A model generated the notes under the pieces. The model had not been told where the DNA came from. It saw only the letters and a list, made by a program, of their open reading frames with translations, and did not search any database. This document shows, in pieces, positions 27,601 through 33,409 of a stretch of 45,805 bases of DNA. Made by a program: the position numbers and the translations under genes. How positions within the stretch are numbered: position 1 is the first letter of the stretch; each line of letters begins with the position of its first letter. The stretch comes from Chitinophagaceae bacterium (lineage in GTDB: Bacteria; Bacteroidota; Bacteroidia; Chitinophagales; Chitinophagaceae). The stretch lies in the NCBI GenBank assembly GCA_947454235.1, contig CANGIY010000025.1, positions 1 through 45,805 of the forward strand, written 5' to 3'.

Positions 27601-28405
27601 TAGTGATACGCTTATAGCTGTTATAGACCCTCAGGGAGTTAAGCCAATTATTCAAACGCACTCGAACGCATGGGTGTGCAGGGGTACAAAATTCCAGAAT
27701 TTCGGTGCATACGAGCCTCCAGCTACTACATGGAATTACGTTTGGTCAGCGACAAATGCTGAGATATTCGCCGAAGGTAACGGACACCAGTATAGCTTAG
27801 TTAATTTCAATCATGATGGGTTTGCCCAGATATTCCTCGAATCGTACAGGATAGGTTATAACTGCCCTGGCAGAGATACGTTCTCAGTAATGGTAGGAGA
27901 TGTTGACAACCTCAACCTGAGTGTAATTTATAATTCTGGTGTCTTTTTGGCTACAGGCGACATGGCATCGTACCAATGGGGTTATGACGACGCTAATACA
28001 CTTGATTCTTCCATCATTGCCGGTGAAACAACTCAAACCTATTTAAATGCATCGCCTGACTTCACAAGGCGCCATTACTGGGTAATTACTACCAAAGAAT
28101 GGTGCGCACAAAAGACGTACTTCAATGCCCCATTGGGAATAACTAACGTAAACGATGCCGTTGCTTCGGGTTTGCAAGTATTCCCTAATCCTAACGAAGG
28201 AACGTTCAAAATTCAGACAGAAGGCAGCATTGGTGAAGATGCGAGAATAGTTGTTACAGACCTGGCCGGCGCAGTAGTATTTGAATCAACAGCCAAAGTT
28301 GGGGCTTCTATGGAGGTGCAACTGAACCAACCAGACGGTGTATATATGATTTCAATGGTGACACAAACAGGAAGAGTGACTACTAAAGTGGTACTTCAAA
28401 AATAG
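18638..28405 (+). CDS. Giant modular T9SS-exported surface protein (NHL propeller plus Ig-like array)
   Basis: The product has 3255 residues; ATG 18638 is preferred over a TTG 15 nt earlier because it begins a clean signal peptide (MNKRYLFTYFLSVALIFSAA). Residues about 25-385 hold six NHL-type blades (GNIYIAD, NVIRKV), enough for one propeller. Then come about 28 Ig-like modules: 20 BIG2-like ones of about 77 residues (SGGTWSSSNTS, GVVTGVSAG, VTNSCG, VNPLP), each with two conserved cysteines, and 8 PKD-like ones (YSWSPATGLSATTGS, TTTYTVTG) in two blocks of four. Two SprB-like modules interrupt at about 1168-1360, and two longer PKD-like modules lie at 2820-2997. The C-terminus (3176-3255) is a T9SS sorting domain (VFPNPNEGTF, VVLQK). 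It is likely a long surface stalk or adhesin. Confidence 0.9.
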   Translation: MNKRYLFTYFLSVALIFSAALTRAQVITTYAGVNGSTDRTGDGGAATLAHVGLPNGVATDTAGNIYFTDYQNHVVRKVTTSGVISTVAGVSSGSGSYSGDGGAATSAHLNSPTGICVDQAGNIYIADQANFRIRKVNTSGIISTYAGNGTGGYSGDGASAISARISCIDVAISRTGVLYIADGISRIRSVSASGIISTFAGNDTADYRGDGGAATLARLNQPTGVCVDTFGKVYIADFANNVIRAVNNSGIISTVAGNGTGAGAWVSIFDGATGGYTGDGGAATDAELNQPSGIACDLTGNLYISDMFNYVVRYVDIASGLITTYAGNSSMAGGYSGDGGQATAAGLNFFDGSSTSYGMYSAVDKKGNLFIADYGNNVIRKVNAPFKIFVARDTICTGTSTRFTSSVLSGTTHFHWFKNTTSVGSDSVAYTASGLANGDVIRCVVTGATTADTVAVSNSITMRVIALPNAGTITGGTVVCVGQNLTLSNATSGGTWSSGSTSNATITTGGIVRGVASGTTIISYSVTNFCGTAVDTQLITVNALPTIGTSPTSATICSGTSTTVSGTGGTTYSWSPATGLSATTGTSITASPTSTTTYTVTGVSAAGCSNTGSITITVNATPTVTATSDAASYCNGNSTTLRATGGTTYSWSPATGLSATIGAAVTCSVTATTTYTVTGTTGSCSDTGVRTITVNPLPTVSATAIRASICLGDTTTLSTTGSSSGLTYAWTPSFRLSATTGASVVSSATTTTTYSVTGTNGSGCSNTASQTITVNPIPTISVTRTADTICYGRTDTFRATGGSTYSWAPTTGLSATTGATVVASPTTTTTYTLTGTSAAGCSGTFTFTIRVNPLPAAVSAITGAHSLCMHATTTLSNSTSGGSWRSSDTSTATIGATTGIVTGVLSSDSVTMYYTVSNSCGSSSDSFRVLVHPLPNAGVLSGATNICVGSTSSVSSSSATFGTWSSTSTSVATVDGSGLVTGVGVGFTTIKFIVTSPYGCGSDTARFNDTVITVPTLTAISGVSTVCEGATITLTNSTSGGTWSVSNTTRATIDGSGVVHGIVAGSDTVKYRVTNICGADSVLKAITINPLPHAGTIVGASVVCGGSSITLTDTPTVSGTWSVINTSLATISSTGVLSGMRNGFDTVLYTVTNSCGNDVARFPVYVDSVTLRVTGYVNPIICSDGSISFAGLRAGATYNLLYSRNSLPDTTFGITASGTGTYTLNGLYPAQFNDISVISANGCRSTGIVPASSPIVLTDTTHLTLVDTLNPSYCGASDGHIKIGGMRASSAYTLHIRRDGTYTSDTITSDASGNYTISGLSVGLYQYIYVTIGHHVTGTDSCNSNTLAGVTGSFITLTNPSMPAITGTNHVCNGLTTALSDALSGGTWSSASTGIASVSTTGVVTGMGAGSTTISYSTSAACTATIAFTVNATPSVAGNAVRGTICSGDTTSLSTSGASTYSWAPGGGLSTTTGSVVVFSGTTSASYTVTGTSSAGCTNTATVGITVNAIPVPTITATSATYCVGSSSSLTATGATSYSWAPATGLSATAGSTVSTSVTSTTTYTVTGTTSGCSGTVTQLITVNPVPTVTATASPAIVCAGSSSSLTAATATSYSWAPSSGLSATTGSVVSATPGATTTYTVTGSNSFGCTDTGLVLVTVNAIPVLTVTPTSGAICSGSTTHINVSGANSYSWSPAIGLSATTGSDVVFSRTTTTTYTVTGTSAAGCVGTTTVTVTVNPLPNAGTISGSNNVCVATTTTLSSSVTGGTWVSSNTALATVASGVVGGVSVGVDTIMYIFTNSCGSDTARHPINVLSVPVIRSIAGPDSVCLGDSVTLSDSATGGTWSSLSPTVATINPTTGVVHGLTSGTCTIVYAIGGICGSTNRTMSFRVMPLPNAGTISGTSVFCAGTGTTFTSSATGGVWSSSSTSIATVGSGSGIVTGSTAGNATISYSVTNSCGTAVATFPITIQTFPTAGTISGADSVCAGNNTSLTSTISGGAWSSATPTIATVSTGGTVFGLTNGTAIISYGITNTCGTGYSNFAIIVNPRPDAGTIIGLSAICATRTATLRSSSAGGTWSSLFTSIATISASGVVTGVATGSDTIYYLVTNSCGTDIARYHITVNPLPVSGTISGADSVCRFATTTLTDGASGGVWSSSDTSIATISSFGVVSGVRVGATIISYSVTNSCGTSVATKSVYVKALPDTGSISGVATVCEGATISLSESVSGGVWMSSNTARATVTSAGVVTGVSAGAVTISYSVTNSCRTLAAVHSVIVNPLPHAGSITGTSTVCEGSSVSLGSTITGGTWSGSTSIATVSSTGGVTGAAAGTITVTFIVSNSCGADTTTRVETVNPLPHSGTILGPTTICVSSRQTLSDTATGGAWSSTNTSVASVTSTGDLYGIAAGSATIRYIVTNSCGSDTATLTVNVLSSPGSGTITGPANVCVGTPASYSDTITGGAWSLTNATLATINSSGVVSAISGGSDTVVYTVSTTCGTVRSIFPITLTPRPNAGTITGLTSVCVSAAITLSDLTSGGVWSMSNANATISSTGVVTGITAGLDTAIYTFTNACGSATTKHAMTVNPLADAGTITGSTFNICIAGTQAYTSTISGGTWTVAAPSIATIDGTGVVTGVSAGTTNITYSVSNICGTARAVVAVHIFSFPSAGTISGPAQICIGTPVRITSTITGGTWVSSNTALATITASSGVADGLSAGLDTFIYTMTNVCGTDSATIALPIIPIPNAGRIFGTSNLCIGGTGIDSSTVLGGRWSTASSFINIDSVTGSVTGRSVGTAIITYQVRSVCGSAIDTAIVVVRPNPDFTSSTNPPAICSGTVFNYTPGSSSTGATFVWSRATVLGLSNAANSGSGNPMEVLDDTTTASVSAVYNYTITSVYGCISNQNVTARVNPAPQLVNNTRIKVCSGAEISFTPASSLSSTTFRWSRASVTGITPASGAGFGSINESLVSTNADSTVIQYVYTLTSGGCSGSDTLIAVIDPQGVKPIIQTHSNAWVCRGTKFQNFGAYEPPATTWNYVWSATNAEIFAEGNGHQYSLVNFNHDGFAQIFLESYRIGYNCPGRDTFSVMVGDVDNLNLSVIYNSGVFLATGDMASYQWGYDDANTLDSSIIAGETTQTYLNASPDFTRRHYWVITTKEWCAQKTYFNAPLGITNVNDAVASGLQVFPNPNEGTFKIQTEGSIGEDARIVVTDLAGAVVFESTAKVGASMEVQLNQPDGVYMISMVTQTGRVTTKVVLQK
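20040..27110 (+). repeat. Tandem Ig-like module array
   Basis: About 7 kb of in-frame, degenerate tandem repeats of roughly 230 nt. Order: one BIG2-like unit, four PKD-like units (about 20278-21200), four BIG2-like, two SprB-like (about 22140-22720), one BIG2-like, four PKD-like (about 22935-23860), then fourteen BIG2-like. Units are far from identical at DNA level, so the array is old rather than freshly amplified. Confidence 0.85.
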
Positions 28406-28425
28406 AAGCTCAATAGTTTTAATAG

Positions 28426-28470
28426 AAAGCAGGAGTGCAGTCTTTTCGAGATTGTACTCCTGCTTTAATT
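28426..28470 (+). terminator. Terminator of the giant surface-protein gene
   Basis: Arms AAAGCAGGAGT (28426-28436) and ACTCCTGCTTT (28456-28466) form a perfect 11-bp stem 20 nt after the stop codon, followed by a short AT tract. The remaining 110 nt up to the convergent PorT-like gene show nothing further. Confidence 0.8.
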
Positions 28471-28579
28471 TAGAGGGAGGGTAAACACTATTGGGGTTTT
28501 ATCATGACTAGACTATCCGCTAAATGCAGAAGGGAAGAAAACAGAAAATCTGATGTAGATATTGGAGGAGCAACAACAA

Positions 28580-29287
28580 TTAACCTTCAAGGTGGAAGGA
28601 TATAACGATCATTCTAGTGAGCAATGATTCAATTGCGTTGGTCAGCTTAAGGTTTCTGTCAACGAATAATTGGTTGGTTAATCCTTGGCTGATTTTGATT
28701 TCAGGAGAGAAAATAAAAGTAGGATTGAAGAATTCAAAACCAACTCCTAGTTCATAGCCAAAGTCGACTGGGCTCACTTTAATGAACTCATCGGTACGGT
28801 GAGAACGTGCATTTGCTGCAAGGTCGTAGTCAAACTTAGCGCCTACAATTGCATAAAACCTGAAGTTATTGATTCTTTCGCTCTTGAATTTGAACTGCAA
28901 CGGCATGTGAAGGTAAATCGCTTCAATTCCTTTTGAAACAATACTGTCTTTATGAGTAGTGGTACCCCAGTTGTATTCAATACTTTTTTCAGCAAAGGCT
29001 AGAGAGGGTACAAACCTGAAGTCTACAAATTTGGTCAGGCGACCATTTCCTATCAAACCTAAGTTAAAACCAGGTGCCCAATGTGGTTGAATGGTTTTAA
29101 AAGTATCGGTATTGGCAAATGCTTGAGAATATGAAATCTGGTATACAGAATAATTGAGCCCGAATGTGATGCCAAAGTAGTATGGTTTATCATCATGGTC
29201 GGGCATACTGATAGCTGTTCTCTGAGCATTTCCTTTAAAGGAAGCGATAAGTGCAGCAAAAAGAAATATTCGGTTAGCGAGGCGCAT
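28580..29287 (-). CDS. porT: PorT-like outer-membrane protein of the type IX secretion system
   Basis: The 235-residue product starts at 29287, where MRLANRIFLFAALIASFKGNAQ forms a signal peptide; an open frame extends 55 codons further upstream but would bury it. The mature protein is beta-barrel-like with alternating strands (YYFGITFGLNYSVYQISY, LTKFVDFRFVPSLAFAEK, AIVGAKFDYDLAANAR, GYELGVGFEFF, FSPEIKISQGLTNQLF) and ends in a strand, VISFHLEG. Pattern and length (about 230-240) fit PorT/SprT, a T9SS component needed for secretion in Porphyromonas and gliding Flavobacteria. It may alternatively be a general PorT-family barrel (outer-membrane beta-barrel, DUF/PF13568 type). It converges on the gene for a giant predicted T9SS cargo protein. 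Confidence 0.75.
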   Translation of the reverse strand: MRLANRIFLFAALIASFKGNAQRTAISMPDHDDKPYYFGITFGLNYSVYQISYSQAFANTDTFKTIQPHWAPGFNLGLIGNGRLTKFVDFRFVPSLAFAEKSIEYNWGTTTHKDSIVSKGIEAIYLHMPLQFKFKSERINNFRFYAIVGAKFDYDLAANARSHRTDEFIKVSPVDFGYELGVGFEFFNPTFIFSPEIKISQGLTNQLFVDRNLKLTNAIESLLTRMIVISFHLEG

Positions 29288-29414
29288 CAATCCAGTTTTC
29301 AATTCTAACGCAAAGTACAAACAATAATTATTTATCAAGCACCGATTAGTTAAAACCAGTTGTCGAAATAACATTTTTTTAGGCAATGTAGGGAGCACAC
29401 CATCGAAAAAAATG

Positions 29415-29422
29415 TATCTTTG
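29415..29422 (+). promoter_or_regulatory. Promoter element of the small-RNA candidate
   Basis: TATCTTTG, identical to the -7 element of the tRNA-Phe promoter, oriented to the plus strand inside a gap between two minus-strand genes. No good TTTG stands at the -33 position. The predicted start is around 29428. Confidence 0.42.
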
Positions 29423-29427
29423 TAACT

Positions 29428-29508
29428 CATACACAGGAAAATAAACAATCAAGATATTTTCCTAACACCATGGATAATGCCCCGCTTCCTAGTTCGGGGC
29501 ATTTTTTT
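29428..29508 (+). ncRNA. Candidate small RNA, about 80 nt
   Basis: Between two minus-strand genes, a plus-strand TATCTTTG is followed by two stem-loops and a T run. Hairpin 1 has a perfect 9-bp stem, AGGAAAATA (29435-29443) with TATTTTCCT (29455-29463). Hairpin 2 (29477-29502) is an intrinsic terminator followed by TTTTTTT. Neither flanking gene uses this terminator in its own direction, which is the main argument for an independent transcript. No open reading frame with a plausible product lies inside. No known RNA family is recognised; the call is inference from signals only. Confidence 0.42.
29477..29508 (+). terminator. Intrinsic terminator, plus orientation
   Basis: Stem ATGCCCCG/CGGGGCAT (8 bp) with a 10-nt loop followed by TTTTTTT. 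The T run is on the plus strand only; on the minus strand the hairpin is followed by ATTATCC. Its end overlaps the stop codon of the minus-strand TPR gene. Confidence 0.75.
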
Positions 29509-30157
29509 ATCCCGGAATTCTCGCCATGTATTTACCCATTTCTTTCATTTGCTCAACTACCTGTTCGTTGGTAGGCTTGCAAGCTTTTGCTTTGGCAAAA
29601 TACACTTTTGCATTTCTAAAGTCACGCCTTTGAATACTGATGCTTGAAAGCTGAATATAGCAAGTAGCTTCGCTGTCTTTATCAGGCAAGCCGCTTGAAA
29701 GTGCTTTTTTAAGGTTTTCAACCGCTTCCTTGGTATTGCCTTTCCGCATTGCGATGGCACCCAATTGTAAGTATGCAGTACCTTGATACTCTGCCTCTGG
29801 CAATCCGGTTTCAAGGCTCTTTTTCAATTGACTTTCTGCTTTGTCAAGGTCATCACCCATTGTAGAAAGGTTAGCCTGAAGCATGTAGTATGATGAACGG
29901 ATGGGCTTGTAGAGCAGGTTAGGGTATTTTACTTGCTCCATCAATTTTGCTGCTCCCTCCATATCACCACTTTCAATGTATCCCTGAATGAGCGTCATTG
30001 GCCCAATGAGGAAGTAGGCCGCAATCATCACAATAGCAACCAGCAATGGAATCCATGCTACCCACCAAGTAACTTTAAAGCCAATTAGAAAACCTAATAC
30101 TATCAATAATGCCGCAACCGGAAGGCGGTACTTAACTATAAAATGTCTGAAATTCAT
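29507..30157 (-). CDS. Membrane-anchored TPR protein
   Basis: The 216-residue product begins with two closely spaced membrane segments (about residues 13-28 and 31-52, ALLIVLGFLIGF and WIPLLVAIVMIAAYFLI), which form a hairpin anchor. The rest is helical tetratricopeptide repeats: MEGAAKLMEQVKYPN, LDKAESQLKKSLETGLPEAE, TAYLQLGAIAMRKGNTKEAV, and RRDFRNAKVYFAKAKACKPT. TPRs act as protein-binding scaffolds; the partner is unknown. The stop codon overlaps the T run of a plus-strand terminator. It appears to be a single-gene unit, with a TAnnTTTG site 16 nt before the start and the metK terminator upstream. Confidence 0.78.
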   Translation of the reverse strand: MNFRHFIVKYRLPVAALLIVLGFLIGFKVTWWVAWIPLLVAIVMIAAYFLIGPMTLIQGYIESGDMEGAAKLMEQVKYPNLLYKPIRSSYYMLQANLSTMGDDLDKAESQLKKSLETGLPEAEYQGTAYLQLGAIAMRKGNTKEAVENLKKALSSGLPDKDSEATCYIQLSSISIQRRDFRNAKVYFAKAKACKPTNEQVVEQMKEMGKYMARIPG

Positions 30158-30173
30158 ATGCGTTTTGAGTGCG

Positions 30174-30181
30174 CAAATATA
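30174..30181 (-). promoter_or_regulatory. Candidate TAnnTTTG promoter of the TPR gene
   Basis: Minus-strand TATATTTG, 16 nt before the ATG at 30157; TTGG (minus strand) lies near the expected -33 spacing. Confidence 0.45.
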
Positions 30182-30237
30182 CCGTAATAACTTTAGCGCA
30201 CCAATATTTTAGTACTGTTGTTGGTCATAGGGTGAAT

Positions 30238-30265
30238 AAAAAACAGGCACCCCGAAGAGTGCCTG
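30238..30265 (-). terminator. Terminator after metK
   Basis: Minus-strand stem CAGGCAC/GTGCCTG with an 8-nt loop followed by TTTTTT, 19 nt after the metK stop codon. It closes the four-gene cluster that starts at 35724. Confidence 0.9.
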
Positions 30266-30284
30266 CAAATATTAAGTGACGTGA

Positions 30285-31535
30285 TTAAAGGTTAAATGCC
30301 TTTTTCACTTTTTCTACGTAATCGAGTTTTTCCCATGTAAACAGTTCAACTTCCATTTCTTTAGATGTTCCGTCAGCCGATCTGAATGATTTTTTTACTG
30401 TTTCTGATTTGCGACCCATGTGCCCGTAAGCGGCACACTCACTGTACATTGGCTGGCGCAATTTAAGGCGTTGTTCAATGAAGTAAGGACGCATATCAAA
30501 TACTTCTTCAACCAATTTGCCTATTTCGCCATCAGTCATTTTTACATTTGCTGAACCATTGGTGAAAACTGAAATGCTGGTTGGTTTTGCAACACCAATA
30601 GCATAAGAAACTTGTACAAGCACTTCGTTACAAACGCCAGCAGCAACCAGATTTTTAGCAATGTGACGTGTAGCATAAGCTGCTGAACGGTCGACTTTGC
30701 TAGGATCTTTTCCGGAGAAAGCACCACCACCGTGTGCTCCTTTACCACCGTAAGTATCAACGATTATTTTACGACCTGTAAGGCCAGTATCGCCGTGAGG
30801 ACCACCAATTACGAATTTACCCGTTGGGTTAATGTGGTAAGTGATATTGTCGTTGAACAAGTGTTTGTATTGAGGGTAGCTAGTCAAAACACGTGGAATA
30901 AGAATGTTCTTCACATCTTTAGTGATTTGTGCCTGCATTTCTTTTTCATCAGCAAAATCATCGTGCTGAGTAGAAACAACGATCGCTACAATTTTAACCG
31001 GTTTGTTGTCGTCGCTGTATTCAAGAGTTACCTGACTTTTAGCATCCGGCCTGAGGTAAGTCATTTCTTTACCTTCTTTACGGATAGCAGATAACTGGAT
31101 CAACAAGTTATGAGCGAGGTCTAACGCCAAAGGCATGTAATTGTCGGTTTCAGCAGTTGCATAACCGAACATCATTCCCTGGTCGCCAGCACCTTGGTCT
31201 TCTTTGTTTTTCTTGTCAACTCCTTGATTGATGTCAGGAGATTGCTCGTGAATTGCACTGATTACAGCGCAAGATTCGGCTTCAAATTTATATTCGCTCT
31301 TAGTATAACCAATACGCTTAATTACGTCGCGGGCAATAGTTTGAACGTCGATATAAGTATTACATTTTACTTCTCCGGCAAGTACAACCAATCCGGTTGT
31401 TACTAGTGTTTCACAGGCAACTTTTGATTCTTTATCCCAAGCGAGGAAATTATCTACCATTGCATCTGAAATCTGGTCGGCTACTTTATCCGGATGTCCT
31501 TCTGATACAGATTCTGAAGTGAAAAGATATGGCAT
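30285..31535 (-). CDS. metK: S-adenosylmethionine synthetase
   Basis: The 416-residue cytosolic enzyme makes S-adenosylmethionine from methionine and ATP. Diagnostic motifs: SEGHPDK (11-17, with the catalytic His14), [12 protein letters not shown], the [16 protein letters not shown]-binding loop, and the phosphate-loop GGGAFSGKD. Length matches Bacteroidota MetK (about 415-420). It is the last gene of a probable operon: 27 nt separate it from glmS, and a terminator follows. There is no room for a SAM riboswitch directly in front of the gene. Confidence 0.97.
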   Translation of the reverse strand: MPYLFTSESVSEGHPDKVADQISDAMVDNFLAWDKESKVACETLVTTGLVVLAGEVKCNTYIDVQTIARDVIKRIGYTKSEYKFEAESCAVISAIHEQSPDINQGVDKKNKEDQGAGDQGMMFGYATAETDNYMPLALDLAHNLLIQLSAIRKEGKEMTYLRPDAKSQVTLEYSDDNKPVKIVAIVVSTQHDDFADEKEMQAQITKDVKNILIPRVLTSYPQYKHLFNDNITYHINPTGKFVIGGPHGDTGLTGRKIIVDTYGGKGAHGGGAFSGKDPSKVDRSAAYATRHIAKNLVAAGVCNEVLVQVSYAIGVAKPTSISVFTNGSANVKMTDGEIGKLVEEVFDMRPYFIEQRLKLRQPMYSECAAYGHMGRKSETVKKSFRSADGTSKEMEVELFTWEKLDYVEKVKKAFNL

Positions 31536-31562
31536 TGTTTTAGATTGTGTTAATTGAAAATA

Positions 31563-33401
31563 TTATTCTACAGTAACGGATTTAGCTAAGTTTCTAGGTT
31601 GATCGACGTTACAGCCGCGCATGATTGCAATATGGTAAGCCAACATTTGAAGGGGAACAATTGTAATAAGCGGACTCAGTATTTCGTCGGTTTCAGGCAC
31701 TTCAATAATATGATCAGCAAGCGACCTGATATGTGTATCTCCTTTATGTACTACGGCAATAATTTTTCCTTTTCTAGCTTTTACTTCCTGAACATTGGAA
31801 ACGATTTTCTCGTAGGCACTTTTGTTAGTAGCAAGGAAAACCACAGGCATGTTTTCGTCGATCAATGCAATAGGACCGTGCTTCATTTCAGCAGCAGGGT
31901 ACCCTTCAGCATGTATATAAGAAATCTCTTTAAGTTTTAAAGCTCCCTCTAAAGCAACCGGGAAGTTTACACCACGACCCAAATACAAGAAGTTCGATGC
32001 ATCTTTATAGATTGCTGCAATCTCTTTCACCTGAGCGTCAACTAGCAATGTTTCTTCGATTTTCTTAGAAATACCTTCTAATTCAAATAACAATTGACGA
32101 ACTCTCGACGCAGGAATCGTGCCTTTTTTCTCAGCTAATTGTAAAGCGATGAGCGTAATGATAGATACTTGCGTTGAGAATGCTTTGGTTGAAGCCACTC
32201 CAATTTCAGGACCTGCGTGTGTGTAAGATCCTGCGTGTGATGCCCTGGCTATTGATGAACCAATAACGTTGCAAATACCGTAAATAAGTGCCTGACGTTC
32301 TTTTGCCAGTTCAATAGCCGCAAGAGTATCAGCAGTTTCACCCGATTGAGAAATAGCTAGTACAACATCTTTTTCATCAATGATTGGATTACGGTACCTA
32401 AATTCTGAAGCATATTCAACTTCTACCGGTATTCGTGCAAGTTCTTCAATAAGGTATTCGCCTATTAGACCAGAGTGCCAAGATGTACCGCAAGCGGTGA
32501 TTATGAAACGATCAGCGCTTAATATTTTATTGCTGTATTCGGTCAAACCTCCCATTTTTATCCAACCTTGCGATGCGTTCATTCTGCCGCGCAAAGAGTC
32601 TTCAATGGCTTTTGGTTGCTCGTAAATTTCTTTAAGCATAAAATGTTCAAAGCCGCCTTTCTCAATCATTTCAAGTGAGAATTCCAGCTTTTGAATTTCA
32701 TGCGATTTTTCAACGTTGCCAAGTGTCTTAATTGAATAAGAACCATCACGGTTCAATACTGCATATTCTTGGTCGTCGAGGTAAACAACGTTCTTTGTAT
32801 ATTCGATAATCGGCGAAGCATCCGATGCAATAAAGAATTCTTTTTCACCGATACCTAATACTAACGGACTGCCTTTTCTTGCAGCTATTAATTGATCAGG
32901 GTTGTCAATATTTAGTACAACGATAGCGTAGGCTCCAACCACTTCATTCAATGCAATTCTTACTGCATTATCAAGTGTTGTATTTTCTTTTTTCTGAACT
33001 TCTTCAATCAGATTTACCAAAACTTCAGTATCAGTATCAGAATCGAAGTGATATCCGCGTTTAATTAGCTCTTCTTTGATTGAAGCATAGTTTTCAATAA
33101 TGCCGTTATGAATGATCGCTAATTTACCTGAATTTGAAAGGTGAGGGTGTGCATTGCGGTCGTTAGGTTCACCGTGTGTCGCCCAACGTGTATGCCCTAT
33201 GCCGATGGTCGCTGAAGTTTTTGTGGGATCAGCTACTTTTTCAAGGTCAACTACTTTACCTGCTTTTTTGAAAATGACCATTTCAGGATGTAACAATGCA
33301 ACACCTGCACTATCATACCCTCGATATTCCAATCTCTTTAAACCCTTAATAATTATAGGGTAAGCTTCTTTTCTACCAATGTATCCTACAATACCACACA
33401 T
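31563..33401 (-). CDS. glmS: Glutamine--fructose-6-phosphate aminotransferase (isomerizing)
   Basis: The 612-residue enzyme converts fructose-6-P and glutamine into glucosamine-6-P, the entry step to UDP-GlcNAc for peptidoglycan and LPS. The N-terminal class II glutaminase domain starts with the nucleophile Cys2 (MCGIVGYIG) and has LEYRGYDSAG and GHTRWATHG. Two SIS domains follow (ITACGTSWHSG, AISQSGETADTL; FLYLGRGVNFP, EMKHGPIALI), and the conserved end LAKSVTVE is intact. Length is standard (about 610). The start lies 8 nt after the DUF4270 stop, leaving no space for a glmS ribozyme. Confidence 0.97.
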   Translation of the reverse strand: MCGIVGYIGRKEAYPIIIKGLKRLEYRGYDSAGVALLHPEMVIFKKAGKVVDLEKVADPTKTSATIGIGHTRWATHGEPNDRNAHPHLSNSGKLAIIHNGIIENYASIKEELIKRGYHFDSDTDTEVLVNLIEEVQKKENTTLDNAVRIALNEVVGAYAIVVLNIDNPDQLIAARKGSPLVLGIGEKEFFIASDASPIIEYTKNVVYLDDQEYAVLNRDGSYSIKTLGNVEKSHEIQKLEFSLEMIEKGGFEHFMLKEIYEQPKAIEDSLRGRMNASQGWIKMGGLTEYSNKILSADRFIITACGTSWHSGLIGEYLIEELARIPVEVEYASEFRYRNPIIDEKDVVLAISQSGETADTLAAIELAKERQALIYGICNVIGSSIARASHAGSYTHAGPEIGVASTKAFSTQVSIITLIALQLAEKKGTIPASRVRQLLFELEGISKKIEETLLVDAQVKEIAAIYKDASNFLYLGRGVNFPVALEGALKLKEISYIHAEGYPAAEMKHGPIALIDENMPVVFLATNKSAYEKIVSNVQEVKARKGKIIAVVHKGDTHIRSLADHIIEVPETDEILSPLITIVPLQMLAYHIAIMRGCNVDQPRNLAKSVTVE

Positions 33402-33409
33402 GGACTATT

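Noticed and set aside
29287-29452. 55-codon N-terminal extension of the PorT-like gene
   Set aside because: It would place the signal peptide inside the protein and overlaps the small-RNA candidate.
31536-31562. SAM riboswitch in front of metK
   Set aside because: Only 27 nt separate glmS and metK, too short for any SAM riboswitch class.
33402-33409. glmS ribozyme
   Set aside because: Only 8 nt lie between the DUF4270 gene and glmS; no ribozyme fits.
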